A DNA stretch of 64,000 nucleotides from Gordionus sp. m RMFG-2023 (GCF_954871325.1 NC_088777.1:40649366-40713365), one strand, 5' to 3'. Positions 46,420 through 58,810 are shown, numbered from the stretch's first letter. Notes: generated by a model from the sequence alone, not told the origin. Program-made: numbers and translations.

Positions 46420-47085
46420 TTAACTTTTCTGATATAACCACATAGAATCGATTCCATCTTCAATTTTAAAAATCAATTTTAAGTCATCAATCTTATAGGG
46501 TAAAATTTTAGCATCCGTTTCTCGGGTTATCAACGGAAACCGGCATGTTATAACTTTACTCCCCTGGTCTAATTCTTTTATTATTTTATCCTTAAGTCGT
46601 GGCATCATCTCCTTTACTCCAAACACGACTACAGTTCTGTATTGACTCAAGGGCATGTTCCATAAATTTTTACGGTAAAACCTTATGTCTGTAAATACAT
46701 TACCTGATTTTTGACTGGTAAGTCGGATAAATGTTTTGAGATAGACCTTAACAATCGTTGAATATAAAATAAGCCAAGGATTAAGCTCTATACCATGGGC
46801 CACTAATCCCATTTTTGCTGCATGCAAAACCAGTCTTCCATCTCCACTACCCAAGTCAACTAGGGGACCTTTACAATGTTTTAGCAAGTGAGCGAAGTTT
46901 TTGATCTGACCCTGTGTGGCAGGTAAATAGGGAATGCATATTTTGCGTAAGGCGGGAGTCAAAAAAGGTAAGACTACTGCTTTGATTACTAGTAAAGTGC
47001 CACCAGCTACCGCTATAAGCTTCCAAGATCTCCCTTTTTTGTGTTGATCTAGTTGAGTGTTTACTAATGTAGTGGAAAGTGTCAT
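46420..47085 (-). CDS. ATPSCKMT: ATP synthase c-subunit lysine N-methyltransferase (FAM173 family)
   Basis: An intronless frame of 221 residues from ATG 47085. An N-terminal membrane segment (residues about 22-43, LIAVAGGTLLVIKAV) precedes the family signature YLPATQGQIKNFAHLL. The S-adenosylmethionine site LVDLGSGDGRLVLHAAK (about 75-91) and the acidic ribose contact region GIELNPWL (98-105) follow. Next come VVVFGVKEMMPRL and VITCRFPL, all typical of FAM173B/ATPSCKMT. In vertebrates the enzyme sits in the inner mitochondrial membrane and trimethylates a lysine of the ATP-synthase c-ring subunit. The related ANTKMT (FAM173A) acts on the ADP/ATP carrier. The FGV-x-MM and CRFP motifs favour ATPSCKMT, but the split is not certain. 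All key residues are present and length is normal. It implies a mitochondrion with an ATP synthase. Confidence 0.9.
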   Translation of the reverse strand: MTLSTTLVNTQLDQHKKGRSWKLIAVAGGTLLVIKAVVLPFLTPALRKICIPYLPATQGQIKNFAHLLKHCKGPLVDLGSGDGRLVLHAAKMGLVAHGIELNPWLILYSTIVKVYLKTFIRLTSQKSGNVFTDIRFYRKNLWNMPLSQYRTVVVFGVKEMMPRLKDKIIKELDQGSKVITCRFPLITRETDAKILPYKIDDLKLIFKIEDGIDSMWLYQKS

Positions 47086-47356
47086 TGCTCATCCTGGCTT
47101 TGTTTGGGAGCTTTTATTAAAATATTTTAAAAATATATTCAACAAATATAATATTTCTAAAATCATATTTAATAGTGCCTTATAGAAAAGTGTTATAGGG
47201 CATCGTCGTTACCCCCCCCCCCCCCACCCAAATAAGTAAAAGTGGTACTGAAGTGAGATATAAACGATCATGTTTATCGAATAACATTATTGACTATTAT
47301 CAAAATCTAATTATTTAATCTCTTTAAAGGTTTTTTAATACATTTATAGTATAATC

Positions 47357-48475
47357 CAGGGTTATCAAACTGATCAATTGGCCAGTCAAATAAGGTCATT
47401 GATCGAAAGTATTTGACAAGTCATATAATGTTAAGTCTTGATCGAGTAGTTATTTAATTTCTCACATATCCATTTTTTTTTAAAATGTAAAAATATACTA
47501 AGTGCAATATTTTCCTGCAAGAGCTATCAACATGCCATATCTTCTACTTTAAGTACAATTAGTTTAACGAGGTGGGCCGCTTCTATAAAATAGACAAATT
47601 TGTTAAAGAGCTAAAAAGCGTCTATCGTTGAAGAAAATGTTTACTGGTTTGACCATGTTAAACAAAGAAAATTTAAAGTTTTTATATATATTTAACCGGT
47701 AGATATGTTACTGTCAAGAATTCAAGGGGACAGATGAACTTTGTTCCAAGTAAAGAATAAGATGTTAGCTTTAGTGCAGCATATTATTCAATCATGCCAA
47801 GACTCAACATTTTCTCCATCAGAAGAAAAAAATTTTATAAATGTTTGAAATAAGAAAAAATGATCTAAATACAACTGCTCACAATGCTACCTATTTATTA
47901 AATCCCCAATATCAAGGACAACATCTCATGAGAATTTGACGAAAGTTATGAATAGGATAACAGAAATAGGAATTCTGAAAGGTGGTGATAATCATGCTAT
48001 CTTAAGTGATATAATAAATATTTGCTGTAAAAGTGGTATCTTTGATAAACAAAATAATATGGAACGCCAGAGAATTCATAGCCATTAATCAGATTTTGGC
48101 ATCAAGCTGTTGGAATTGACTTACTCCACTTTGCAGTTTATGGGAAGCAAATATCTTATTAACTCTTCCAAGTTCAACTTATTCTTCATAAAGAAATAGG
48201 TGTGTTTGAGGTAATATTCATTTAAAGAACCGAAATGAATTGAAAACTTCTATTACAGGAAAATTAGCTAAAGTTTATCATATTTTATTTAAAAATATAA
48301 AAGAAAATTATTATTCAATATATCCAGAAAACGACTCTTTCATAACAAAACAATATTTCAAGAATGAATCATCAAATTAATAACATGCATTTGTTTATGA
48401 ATATATTTTGTACATTTGTTATTACATATAATAAAGTGAATACTATCATAAAACCCAGTCAAATACCCAACCCTG
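47357..48475 (+). mobile_element. decayed hAT element
   Basis: Ends CAGGGTTATCAAACTG...and...GGGTATTTGACTGGGTT inverted (the right end reads AAATACCCAACCCTG) give a 1.1-kb element. No matching 8-bp duplication remains. The plus strand near 47865-47930 reads NTTAHNATYLLNPQYQGQ, a form of the hAT 'LHAAGYLLNP' motif. Near 48090-48180 are remnants of the C-terminal part. Frames are much broken. Confidence 0.55.
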
Positions 48476-48540
48476 AATTACTTAAAAGAGTTATAGAATA
48501 TATGTATAATGGTTAATTTCTTGAAAAACAGTGTTGAAAT

Positions 48541-48870
48541 TAGAGATCTGCAAAAGTAGGCTTGGCCCGTTACCAGCCTGAATGGGCCTCAGGCTGGACC
48601 TATTTTTTAAAAAAAATTTGGCCTGGGTTGGGCCTTAGAAGTTTTTTAAAATATCTAAATTTATCAATTTTATGTTGAATTTTTTATATAAAATAAAAAT
48701 ATTTGATTTTATCTATAGAAACTAGACACCATATAACATACATCGGTTATTTTGAGTAATTATAAAAATCAATTTCTATATTTAAATAAATTCGGCCCAG
48801 GCTGGGCAAAACTTTTTAAAAAAAATTTTAGGATGGGCCAGGCTTAAAAATTAGGTAATATATTTTTTGT
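48541..48870. repeat. G+C-rich repeat pair (GGCCTGG/CCAGGC)
   Basis: Two blocks with GGCCTGGGTTGGGCC-type words face each other about 200 bp apart, in the manner of the hAT element at 13441-15163, starting with TTAGAGATCTGCA. Probably a decayed relative of that family. Confidence 0.45.
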
Positions 48871-49344
48871 GATACAAAATTCCATTTATTTAGAATCTTT
48901 TGTTGCAATGACTCTATAAACTGCTGGTCTTGAGTCTTATATCCCAACTGTTTGTTTCATACATGGTTGCATAATTGATATTAAAGAAAATTGATAGGTA
49001 TTTAATTTTTTAAATCAAGAAAATTAAATGGGCATATATTTAATGAAATTTATATAAATTAGTAGAAATGGCCCTATGTAGTTTAAACTGCACAAAAAAT
49101 CTTTTCACTAGAGTATTCACATACAAGTGCTTCACATTAACTTGAGTATTAACTTTACATTGTGGGTTGATGAAAAATAAAAAAGTTCATAAGTGTAGAC
49201 AAGATTTTCCTATGTGGGGATTTTGGCCTATCAACTGTAAATATTAGAAGGTTTTCTGATTTTTCAGGTCAATAAATAGGTACCATTCTTATTCTAAAAA
49301 ATTCACTTATAGTCATTATTAAATCATTCATATTTTTTATTGTT

Positions 49345-49479
49345 GAAATTTGGTTAGAGGAAACCAATGGATCAATACAAGAATACCAGATAAGGAATTG
49401 GCCCCTCTTCCAATGAATTTAAGAGACACTGTCAGGGCATTTCTCTTTTATTCTACAAGATGGCCAGTTAATAAATAGT
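49345..49479 (+). CDS. weak candidate exon, unrecognised
   Basis: A 43-codon open stretch to a TAG reads INTRIPDKELAPLPMNL then RDTVRAFLFYSTRWPVN, with unusually even codon use. A second frame is partly open, and no upstream exon can be linked in phase. Could be a relic exon or part of a decayed transposase. No family recognised. Confidence 0.22.
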
Positions 49480-50046
49480 ATTTGATTAAATCTAAATAAT
49501 CTCATCTTAAGTTAATATTTAAAAAATAGATTATTTGATTTAAAAAGAAATTAAACATAATATGGCAGAAAATATATTAAAGTCTTACTACTTCTATGCA
49601 TCATAACTCAGATACGAACTTAAAAAAGGAAAATCTTTTCACAATATAAATCAACAAATTATCGATTTAAAAGTGATGATATTGGACAGACAACTTTGAC
49701 GTTTAAAACATTTTGTCAATTTTCTAGCAGAATTTTCTGAAATAACCAAATATTAAAATTATATCTTATAGGTGCACTGGCTTTTTTAGACGTGTTTGAT
49801 AGTTATATTATTTAATTATGAGATTTTCTTATAAATGTTTTCAAAAAAACGCTATATTTACATTTTGGGTATGTTATTTTACTAATAAATGTTTTAGCAA
49901 ATTATTCATCTAATTTTAGGCTACGTCCAATTAAATTTTAAAAGTGCTCTGTTAAATCTTTTCATCTAAGTCAAACGACAAATAAAAAAAACGCTTTGAG
50001 CTGAGTATTGATGGATAATGGAATGGCTAAGTTATACTCATTTAAC

Positions 50047-52424
50047 CAGGGGCCCCTACAACGGGGGGGGGGGGGTCCGAAGCAACTGCTTCAGTAAATT
50101 TGAGTGGGGGTACTTTTTTTTTACATCCATCATGATCATGTGATTTTTGCTTTATAAATGTAATAATAAGACCCCCCCCCCCACCACTTAATATTTAATT
50201 TAATATATTGACGGAAATTTTGGTCGATGTTTAGTAAATTTTATTTAATATCTAGTAACCAAGCCTTCTGGGGGAACAGACAACAAGAAGGCAATATGAT
50301 GGCCCTTATTGAGCTTATTGCAGATTCTGAACCTATACTAAAAATGTATACACAGCAAAATGAAGAAAGAAAAAAGGATAAAAAAAATAAATGATTAAAA
50401 ACGAAATTATATTCAAACCTATTATCATATAATAATAACATAAACATTCTCATTGAAACCATGAAAAATATGGTTATAAAAAAAATTCAAAATGAGATTA
50501 CATTTAACAGGTGCTTTTCAATCATAGTTGATGGCACATACGATGTTTCGAAATCAGAAGCAATAGCTTTGATAGTAAGATATGTTGAAAATAGTGAGAC
50601 GCCGAAGCCTGTTGAAAGACTTATTGACATATATTGTAAGGGAAATACCACAGGTCTCGATATAAAGCATAATATAATATCCAAACTTGGCTCGATGAAT
50701 TTACCCCTTGAGTATCTAGTTGGGCAAAGTTATGATGGCGCCTCAAACATGAGTGGAAGAATCAATGGTGTGCAAGCCTTGATTAGAGCAGAGGCGCCAA
50801 AGGCAGCTTTTATTTGGTGTTATTGTCATCGATTAAATTTAATCGTTGTTCAATTATGCCAATCAATTAAAAAACTTCGAAATGTTCTAGGAATACTAGA
50901 TGAGATTTATGTCTATTTTAATGGTGTAAAAAGATATGAGGTACTCAAAAAATTTCAGTGTAATGATCTGAAAAAATCGCAACGATTTCTACGCGTCAAG
51001 AATACCACTCGGTAATAGTTCCTTATTTATTTAAATTTTAAATGTTTTTTTTTATTTAGAAGCTGGCTATCGTCATATAAAGCTATTGTAAATTTTTTTA
51101 AACTTTATGATGCTTTGAGGGCAGCTTTAACAAATTTAAAGGATTCTGAAGATCCTGCCACTTCCACTATGGCTAGTGTTATAGTCTTTAGAATAGAAAA
51201 ATTTGATTTTATCTTATCACTTTGTGTTTTGGATAAAATATTGTTGATAACAAGTTTGGCTTGTACAAAATTGTAAACCATTTCGAAGGATATAGGGTAT
51301 GCAATAAATCAAATTCAATTGGCAAAAGATTGCTTGATTAATTTGAGAAGTATAATATAAATATTTTTTAATCTAATAGATAATAACACTGAATTTTTGG
51401 ATATTTTTCAAAGGCACAAGATTTTATGAAGGAGATAAATCTACCTTTTGATTTTGAAAGTTATAGACTTCAAACATTACAATCCAAAAAGGAGAGGTAT
51501 ATATACTTTCATCATTAAATATAGAAATTATTTTTAGCTTTAAAATAGGTGTGTTTTATGCTGCACTCGATTTAATTATTATGCAGTTTAACGAAAGATT
51601 TAATGATGATTCAATGAAATTTTACATCAAACATCATTTTTTACGCCAAAGGGAATGGCAGAAAAATCAATTATTAAAGAAGATATCGAGGATATCTGTG
51701 AATTTTACAATTTAAATTCAAGTCAAATTTTCGAAGAAATGTTGAAGTTTAGAAATATTTATAAGATGGCCAAAATGGGGAATGTAATTATTACTCATGA
51801 CCTAGAGGTTCAAGAATCTAAAGATTTGTCAGATTCTGAGAATTGTAAATTTATTTAATTAAAATATTTTTACCAATACATTATTTAGCTTCTTCTGATG
51901 ATGATGATAATTCAGGGACTTACGATTCAGATTGGAAAAACTATTCATTTATTTTACCTTATCGTTTACTTTTAAATTTTTCTGCTTTCCCTAATTTAAG
52001 AATTTTATATAAATATTTATTAACCATTCCCACAACCTCATGTACTGCCGAAAGAGTCATGAGTAAAATTAAATTAATTAAAACAAGACTGCGCAGTACC
52101 GTGAAAGATTCTTTTCTCAATAATTTAACCATATTATCAATGGAAAATTTTTTATTTAAACAATTAAATACTGATGAAATTATAAATTCTTTCGCTTTCT
52201 CTTACCCTAATTTATCTAAATTATTAATTTAAAAATAATATTTATAAAGTTATATTTTTTGCATTTTATTTATATTATATATTAAAAATTGATGCAATAA
52301 AAATTATTTTTGAAATTTATGGGTGTCATAATTATCATCATTTTTTCGAAAGAGGGGGGGGGGGGATAGGTTCTTTTCATGGGCGTATTCTGCTTCATTC
52401 GCTCAAAAAGTGTAGGGGCCACTG
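50047..52424 (+). mobile_element. 2.4-kb hAT element with spliced transposase
   Basis: Ends CAGGGGCCCCTAC...GTAGGGGCCACTG are flanked by the perfect 8-bp duplication CATTTAAC (50039-50046 and 52425-52432). Long G or C runs sit inside both ends (about 50060-50073, 50172-50182, 52356-52367). One transposase gene on the plus strand fills the element. Only a few disruptions are seen, so this is among the youngest insertions here. Confidence 0.95.
50240..52232 (+). CDS. hAT transposase (ZMYM1/DUF4371-like type)
   Basis: Order on the plus strand: an N-terminal piece (MMALIELIADSEPILKMY) with a stop near 50393, then the main frame from 50461. That frame has FSIIVDGTYDVSKSEAIAL (first catalytic Asp), LVGQSYDGASNMSGRINGV (second Asp) and FIWCYCHRLNLIVV. 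A 48-nt GT-AG intron (51012-51059) joins TTR to SWLSSYKAIV in phase. Further small GT-AG gaps follow at about 51352-51381 and 51498-51548. The hATC region lies at about 51960-52230 (TIPTTSCTAERVMSKIKLI). Two frame changes near 51410 and 51640 could be mutations or missed introns. All domains are present, so the copy is near-complete but probably inactive. Confidence 0.85.
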
Positions 52425-52439
52425 CATTTAACAGTAACT

Positions 52440-53590
52440 TTAAAAAAATATTATATTAGTTGAAGTCATATAAGGTGTAATGATTAGCTACCAAACACTT
52501 TGAAATAAAAATAAGAAATCAGATGATCAGAAAAGTTTATAGATGTTTTGTATATCATGGATTTATTTGAGATGACCGAGTTAATCTATAATTATTCTAT
52601 TTGGCCTTCGAGGCATAGTTTGAAGATTTATAACTTTTATTTTATTTATAAGTATTTAAATTTGTATTTTTTTGTATAACATTAAACAATTTTCATATTA
52701 GTTTTATACAAAAAATAATTTTACTTAAATGATTTTATTTAGATTAAACTATTAAAAAAATATTATATATAAACTCGATAAAAGTTGTAAAGATCAGTCG
52801 AAATGAAATGTAATTTATTGTTTTAAAATATACACAGTAAAAACCTCTTAATTGCATATCGCCAAAGTGTAAAATTTTTAAATGCGAAAAAAATCATTTT
52901 GTTAAAATCTACAATGGTATAATGTTAAAATATTTTTCCAAATACAAATCGGTTAATTGCGAAATATCGGTTAAATACGAAAAATTTTAAGTTTATGTTA
53001 ACAACGCTATTATTATGGGACAATTGCGAAGCAGTGATTTTTGAATTGGAGTTTAGCACTAATTAATTAAGAAAATATTTTTGAATTTACATCAATCCAT
53101 TAAATACTTGACACCCAATTTGATGGGTTTCTTTTGAGGATAGCGAAAATATCAAATCATAAAAAAATATAATATGAAATGAGGTTAGGTTAGGTTTTCC
53201 AGTGCAGGTTAATGCTACAAATGAAGATAATGAATATCAAGATTAAAAAGTTATTACCGAACTTTTTCAGCCATATTAATCTAATTAGAATATTAAAATT
53301 GAACATCTTATTTCACAAGAAATTAATATATTTTAAATTTTGTTCCTTTAGGATAAATCAAAATCCAATTGATATGAACATTAAATCTCTTAAAATCAAT
53401 AGTAGTCATTTAAGACTACACTAGGGAATTTAAACTTAAAATCAGCCACCTCCCACTCTTAAAGTATAAATTATACGGAAGTTCATGAGTGTAGGCTTTT
53501 ATCTTGCCCATATTCTTTTCTTAGCCTATAGAAGTAAATAACACTTCTCCGACTGTTGTGTCAAGTACATGTGGACTGTTGTGTCAAGTA
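52440..53590. other. A+T-rich intergenic stretch
   Basis: No supported gene. At 53560-53598 a 23-bp segment containing TTGTGTCAAGTACATGTGG is tandemly duplicated just before the MITE. A 70-codon open stretch near 53212-53424 is Lys/Ile/Asn-rich, as expected by chance. Confidence 0.4.
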
Positions 53591-53598
53591 CATGTGGC

Positions 53599-53826
53599 CA
53601 GGGATGTGAACTCGAACCAGGGTTCAGGAAATTTAAATTGTTTGGTTGGACATTTTGAAACCACAGAACAAACAGAGACCGATTTTAGGACAACTCATTA
53701 AACCCGAGGTGAAATGGACCTGGGGCAGGTTCGGACACCTTTTAGGAAATCGGTTTTGATTAAGTTCCTGATTTTCATTTAATAAAATTTAAAATTATTG
53801 AATTCGGGTTCGGGTTCACATCCCTG
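53599..53826. mobile_element. 228-bp hAT-type MITE
   Basis: Ends CAGGGATGTGAACTCGAACC...GGGTTCGGGTTCACATCCCTG are flanked by CATGTGGC (53591-53598) and TATGTGGC (53827-53834), which match at 7 of 8 positions. No coding. Diverged scraps of the same GGTTCGGGTTCA words occur near 4140-4240 and 5400. Confidence 0.85.
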
Positions 53827-54172
53827 TATGTGGCATGCCCACAAACGTGTAGAGAGCTCATCATTTTTAATTTTTCATCCAACTTAATTTAATCCAGTTA
53901 GATCTGTTGAACTTTCAATGACAGAAGGCATAAGCACTATAAATTATAAAATAACGTATTTGAGACTAGGCGCTTAATAATCACGTATAACATATTATTA
54001 TTTTATGCTTAAATTGTCATTAGAAAATTTAACATATAGAATCAATGACATATAATATGTCATTGTATAGAATAGAATCGAAATTATCACAATGCCTTAT
54101 AAATAAATCATTAGCAACTAAGAAAATTAGCTTTCCGAAAAAAGAGTCGCATTATTAATTTGGCTTTTACAG

Positions 54173-54464
54173 ATACAGGGCCCAAGTTACAACCTGAATG
54201 GCCTTGTTATGCTAGAAAAAGGTAAAATTTACAGCACATTTGATGAGGTAGTTCTAAATTTTATAAATATCTACAGTTTTTATAATTCCAGGTGGCTGAA
54301 GAGATTTAGAAAAGGACAAAATATTATTTTCACACAATCTGCAAAGTAAGAGGGAGCACCGGTATCCGAAATTTTTTTGATTTATTAATTTTATGGAAGG
54401 GCATGATAGTAAAGAAAGTGATTACTTGAATGATGTTATAACCCAAACCTTATTATTTACCTAA
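54173..54464 (+). CDS. candidate 3' exons of an unrecognised basic protein
   Basis: Three small exons join in phase with clear splice sites. 54173-54221 follows GGCTTTTACAG and reads TGPKLQPEWPCYARK. 54292-54345 follows ATTCCAG and reads WLKRFRKGQNIIFTQSA, with a strong AAA|GTAAGAG donor. 54410-54464 reads NKESDYLNDVITQTLLFT then stop. Introns are 70 and 64 nt, like those of the recognised host genes. The middle segment is strongly basic and aromatic. Earlier exons and the start were not identified, and a MITE occupies the likely upstream intergenic region. No family recognised. The last exon is the least certain, since later acceptors also give short open ends. Confidence 0.35.
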
Positions 54465-54599
54465 CAAAAGCAAAGCAATGAATGGATGTTACACCTTTAT
54501 CGTATGCAAATGCTAACTTGAAGGACCAAGAATCATGAAGAAGGTTAGAAATCATTGTAGAAGGCCTTTTTAAAATATAATTACAAATAATTTCAAATC

Positions 54600-56250
54600 A
54601 TTTAATTTTATAAAAAATATTTATCTGTTTATTTATTTAATATAATAAAGGAAAATAAAATATCACCTGTGTAATTTTAATTTTGCAATTCATAAATTTA
54701 ATATTAAAAGGTTTTCAAATAAAAAATTAAAAACATTTCTCAGTGAATAAAATTGGGTTATCTACTATTCACTCATTTGATTTATTTATTATTGATTGAT
54801 TATGATTTATTTAACAGGTTTAATTTACATAAAAAGGATAATCTTAAAAGGAAAATAAAAAATCATGTGCCTATTAATTCGCCAATTCATAAATTAAATA
54901 TTAAATTACAAATAAGAAATTAAAAGCATTTCTCAGTAGTGAAAGAAATTAGATTATATACAATTCACTGATTTAATTTATTCATCATTGATAGATCTGA
55001 ATTTAGCAGGGTCTACTTTCATTTAAAGGATTATCTTAGTTGGCATGTTTTAAAGTAAGGTGTAAATCATTGGTTTAAATATGATATTTCTTGTTATAAC
55101 TTATAAGTTGCTATTCTCTCTATATCAAATTTCGTTATAATTATTTACAATAATTAATTTAAAACTTTTTATTAAGAGTTGTAAAGATGTAAATATTCAC
55201 AACTTTGTAGAGAGGTAACACAAAAAATATTTTTCTTTCTTTCTTATATATTAATTAAATGTTTCCTAAAGAAAATCTTCATTTGATTTGTGTATTTTGG
55301 ATTATCTTAAACATATCAAATTTTATAAAAAAAATATATAAAAAAAATATGCAAATATCCCGATTATATACAAAATGGGAAAAATATTTTAATCATTTTG
55401 AATTTTAACACAATATGTATACATTAAAGCAGTGGCGTAACTGGGGGGGAAGGGGGGGGTCGCAGGGGCTTAAGCCCACTGAAAAATTAGAATAGCCCCC
55501 TGAAGCAATTTTTTTTTATTAGCTCCTTAATCCCCTTGAACTAAAAATAAATTTTTTGATTGCCCACTGAATGATTTCTTTTATAATTCTATTAAGTAAT
55601 ATATAGATTTAATTTTATTATTTAAAAATTAATATAATTATCTAAATTTTTATTAAATGTAATTATTAGATTAGATTAATACATAAAAATTATATTTTCA
55701 CTATGTCAGCTTGCAATCAAATTCTGTGATAAAAATAGAATATCAACACTCAGACTCACTAAATATTAATTTAGCATTAACAGTTGAAGCTTTTGACTTT
55801 TATTATTTAAATTATTATATAACTTTTATTAAATTAATATAATGATTTATTAATTAAAAATTAACAAACTTAATATTGTAATTAGCTGAGTTCAAAATCA
55901 CTAATCAACTATATTAATCATTTTTAAATTAAATTACCTTGCCTCTTCCTAAAAATATTTTCAAGGTCCTTTATAAAAAGTAAGTTTACGCAAAGAACTT
56001 GCACGAGGTTTACACACAAAATTTAAAAATAGAAAAATTTTATTTTAATCATTACAAAAAATTATATCTATATATTCGTAAAATAATTATACTATATATA
56101 CAATCAAGATAAAAAAGAAATCAAAAATACTTTTTTTATAAAAACAAATTAATAGTAAAATAAGGTGAGGTCAAATCTATCAAATAAGTATTTTTTTTAT
56201 AAAAACACAAATTTTAAACTAAAAATGAGGAGAGGTCAAAGTTATTATTC
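54600..56250. other. A+T-rich stretch with one probable hAT end
   Basis: At 55433 CAGTGGCGTAACTGGGGGG followed by G runs has the look of a hAT terminus (CAGTGGCGTA), but no partner end was found. The rest is featureless apart from a duplicated 54.6-55.0-kb motif (TTTCTCAGTG...AATTCATTCA-type). Confidence 0.35.
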
Positions 56251-56689
56251 AACATCAGGGTTGCCATGTCTCCACCCAACAGCGGGAGACTCCCGCAATT
56301 TTTTAGTTTACAAGCAGACATCTCTCTCCCGCAAAACTACCACAATTGGAAATCTCCCGCAAAAATATACAGCAATTTTTTAAATTCTCCTGCAATATTT
56401 TTTTAAAGTATTTTAACTTTTTTAATATAAAAATAATGAATTTGAGAGACATTAATTGATTATTTTTATATTTTTAAAATAAATTTTAAATATTTATTCG
56501 AAAAACATGTCTAGTTTGTAAATTTTTTCCTAACCTGTTTTATTTTTATCCAATAATAAATCAACATCATTCCATTCATATAAGTCAGTACAGGGGAGTA
56601 TATCAACATCGATTGCAATACAAAAATATTCTCAAAAATAATAAATAATACAGATGCAACTACATTTGCGAAAATCATATACATCTATC

Positions 56690-58130
56690 ATGTAGTTTAA
56701 CATTCACAGAGCTATATCATCACAATGTGGGTCGAATCTTTTTCTCATGATAATTAACGACTCCAATATAAGTGCAAACCTTACTTGTGGCAGAACAAAA
56801 ATGAGCAAGGCCATCACAAGTGTTTTAGTACCTGAATCCTAGAGGTAAATTCTAGATGATTTGAAAGATGGGCATCCATATGCAATTCTAACAGATGCAT
56901 CTAATAAGGAAAATATTAAAGCATTTCACTCGATCCTTCGCTACTTCAACAAGAATAAGAATATTTCAATAAAACTGTTAAAATTTTTCCTCGGATAGTG
57001 AAAAATCCAACGATGTAGCTAGCCACATAATGGTAAATATAGCTGATTCTGGGTTATCAATGATTTGCATGTCAGCTTTCTGCGCTGATAAAGCCTCTGT
57101 AAATTTTGGCAAATACCAAAGTTACTGAATTGAGGCAGCACAATAATGAATTAACAATAAATGGCTGTATATGCCATATAATAATTCTTGCAAGAAAGCA
57201 ATGAATGTACTATCTGTGGATGTCGAAATAATTGTGATGAAATGTTTTAACGAATTTAATTCATCAACTAAAAGAGTTAATGAATTAAAAGAGTTGGTGA
57301 AGTGGTCTGACTTGGAATGGTGTGAGTTGTTGTGATATATACCTATCAGGTAGTTGTCATTAATACATGCCATAGATAGAATTTTAAAATTTTACAAACC
57401 CTTAAAAAAATACTTTTTAAATAAAGATTTTAAAAGCTGTCCTAAAATTTTTAAAAATTTTTCGAGTATGAAATAGCAGAAGCATATTTGGGATTCTTTT
57501 AACATGTAGGAAATCTACTTCATGCAGTTAATATTCAGGCAATCAGAATATACTTTATTAAAAAAGATTCACAAAATCATGCTACAGCTCTGTTCATCTC
57601 TACAGTTAAAAATTGATAATATATTTTATGGCGCTATTGCTAAAAATATTATATTTTAAATGAAGCAGATATTTTTATTACAATCATAATTTGATTTTAA
57701 TAATTCTATTTACAAATGTATAAATATTATGACCTTGGAACAGAAACCATCAATTGATGGTTTTTATAATTTAATAAATATATTAAGAATACTGAAATAC
57801 ATTGATGCCTTGTTTGAGGAGATTGTAATTCTCTTTATTTTTTATGATTTGCCAAAATACTTAAAGTTAGATGGTCTAAAAGCAGAGGAGAAATAGGTAG
57901 AATTTTTTTGTAATAACGATAAATCTCCATGCTTGGAAAAAATATGCGAGTATGTCTGCTCCTTACCTCATTCTAATGCCTCATCCTAGCGCATTTTTAG
58001 CCTGATGAGGACTGCCTGGAAAAATGAGAGAAATCGGATTGCTTTAACAACATTAGAGGCCCGCTAATGGTTAAACAAATATATAATATGTCATGTCAGG
58101 AATTTTATAAAGATCACAATAACGACGGTA
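56690..58130 (+). pseudogene. hAT transposase relic, main copy
   Basis: In order on the plus strand: DDLKDGHPYAILTDASNKEN (catalytic Asp region, about 56855-56915), ILRYFNKN-type text, CADKASVNFGKYQ near 57085, then VLSVDVEIIVMKCFNEFNSS, NELKELVKWSDLEWCELL and IDRILKFYKPLKKYF in short frames to 57420. The hATC end lies at about 57940-58060 (SLPHSNASS, then FSLMRTAWKNERNRIALTTL). Multiple stops and frame changes; inactive. Confidence 0.8.
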
Positions 58131-58540
58131 AACATTTAGTTCTATTATTTAAACCTCAAATAAAATATAATTAAGTTTTAGCAATGGCGCCAAAAAATTA
58201 TTGTCAATTTTTAACTGTAAAGATGAACACATCTGCAGCATAATTTTGTGAATCTTTGTTAAGATTCTTCTGATTGCAACTACACATTAACAGCATGTAG
58301 TAGATTTCCTATATGTAAAATCATTCCTAAATATACCTCTGCCATTCATTATTGAAAAAAATTTTCAAAATGTTAGGACAGCTTTTATAATCTTTATTTA
58401 ACAAATATATTTTTAAAGGTTTATAAAATTTTAAAATTCTATCGATGACGGGTATTTGGAACATATCGCAACCAACATTGTGCTGACTCAATTCTGTAAA
58501 TACACTCTGTTTCTACCAAATTCACTGAGGCATTATTAGA

Positions 58541-58810
58541 TTAGAAAGCTGACATGCAATTTATTGATAATCTCGGATCTGCTATATTTACCATTATATG
58601 GTTAGCTATGTCTTTGGATTTTTCACTATTTGAGGGGAAAAAATTTAATAGTTTTATTGAAGCGACTTTAATTTTATTGAAATATCGGAGGATCAAGGTT
58701 CCCTTATTAGATGCATCTGTTAGAATTGCATATGTATGCCCATCTTTCAAATCGTCAAGAATTGACCTCATGGATTTAGGTCCTAAAACATTGATGATAG
58801 CCTTGCTCAT
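58541..58810 (-). pseudogene. hAT transposase fragment in the inverted arm
   Basis: An 89-codon minus-strand frame (SILDDLKDGHTYAILTDASN, then LILRYFNKIKVASIKLLNFF) is the inverted counterpart of about 56810-57080. It is better preserved than the main copy in this part: the latter has stops after FFLG where this one continues SNSEKSKDIANHIM. It ends at a stop beyond CMSAF. Confidence 0.8.

Noticed and set aside
46871-47092. A 73-codon minus-strand frame at the 5' end of ATPSCKMT
   Set aside because: It overlaps the true gene in another frame and has no family match.
49210-49270. Protein kinase DFG-like motif (FLCGDFGLSTV)
   Set aside because: No surrounding kinase motifs (HRD, APE) in either direction and the open stretch is about 33 codons; treated as chance.
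50487-50684. Minus-strand frame opposite the hAT transposase
   Set aside because: Shadow of the transposase coding strand, as is the frame at 50241-50462.
53170-53195. Telomere-like (TTAGG)n at GAGGTTAGGTTAGGTTTT
   Set aside because: Only two units; not a telomeric array.
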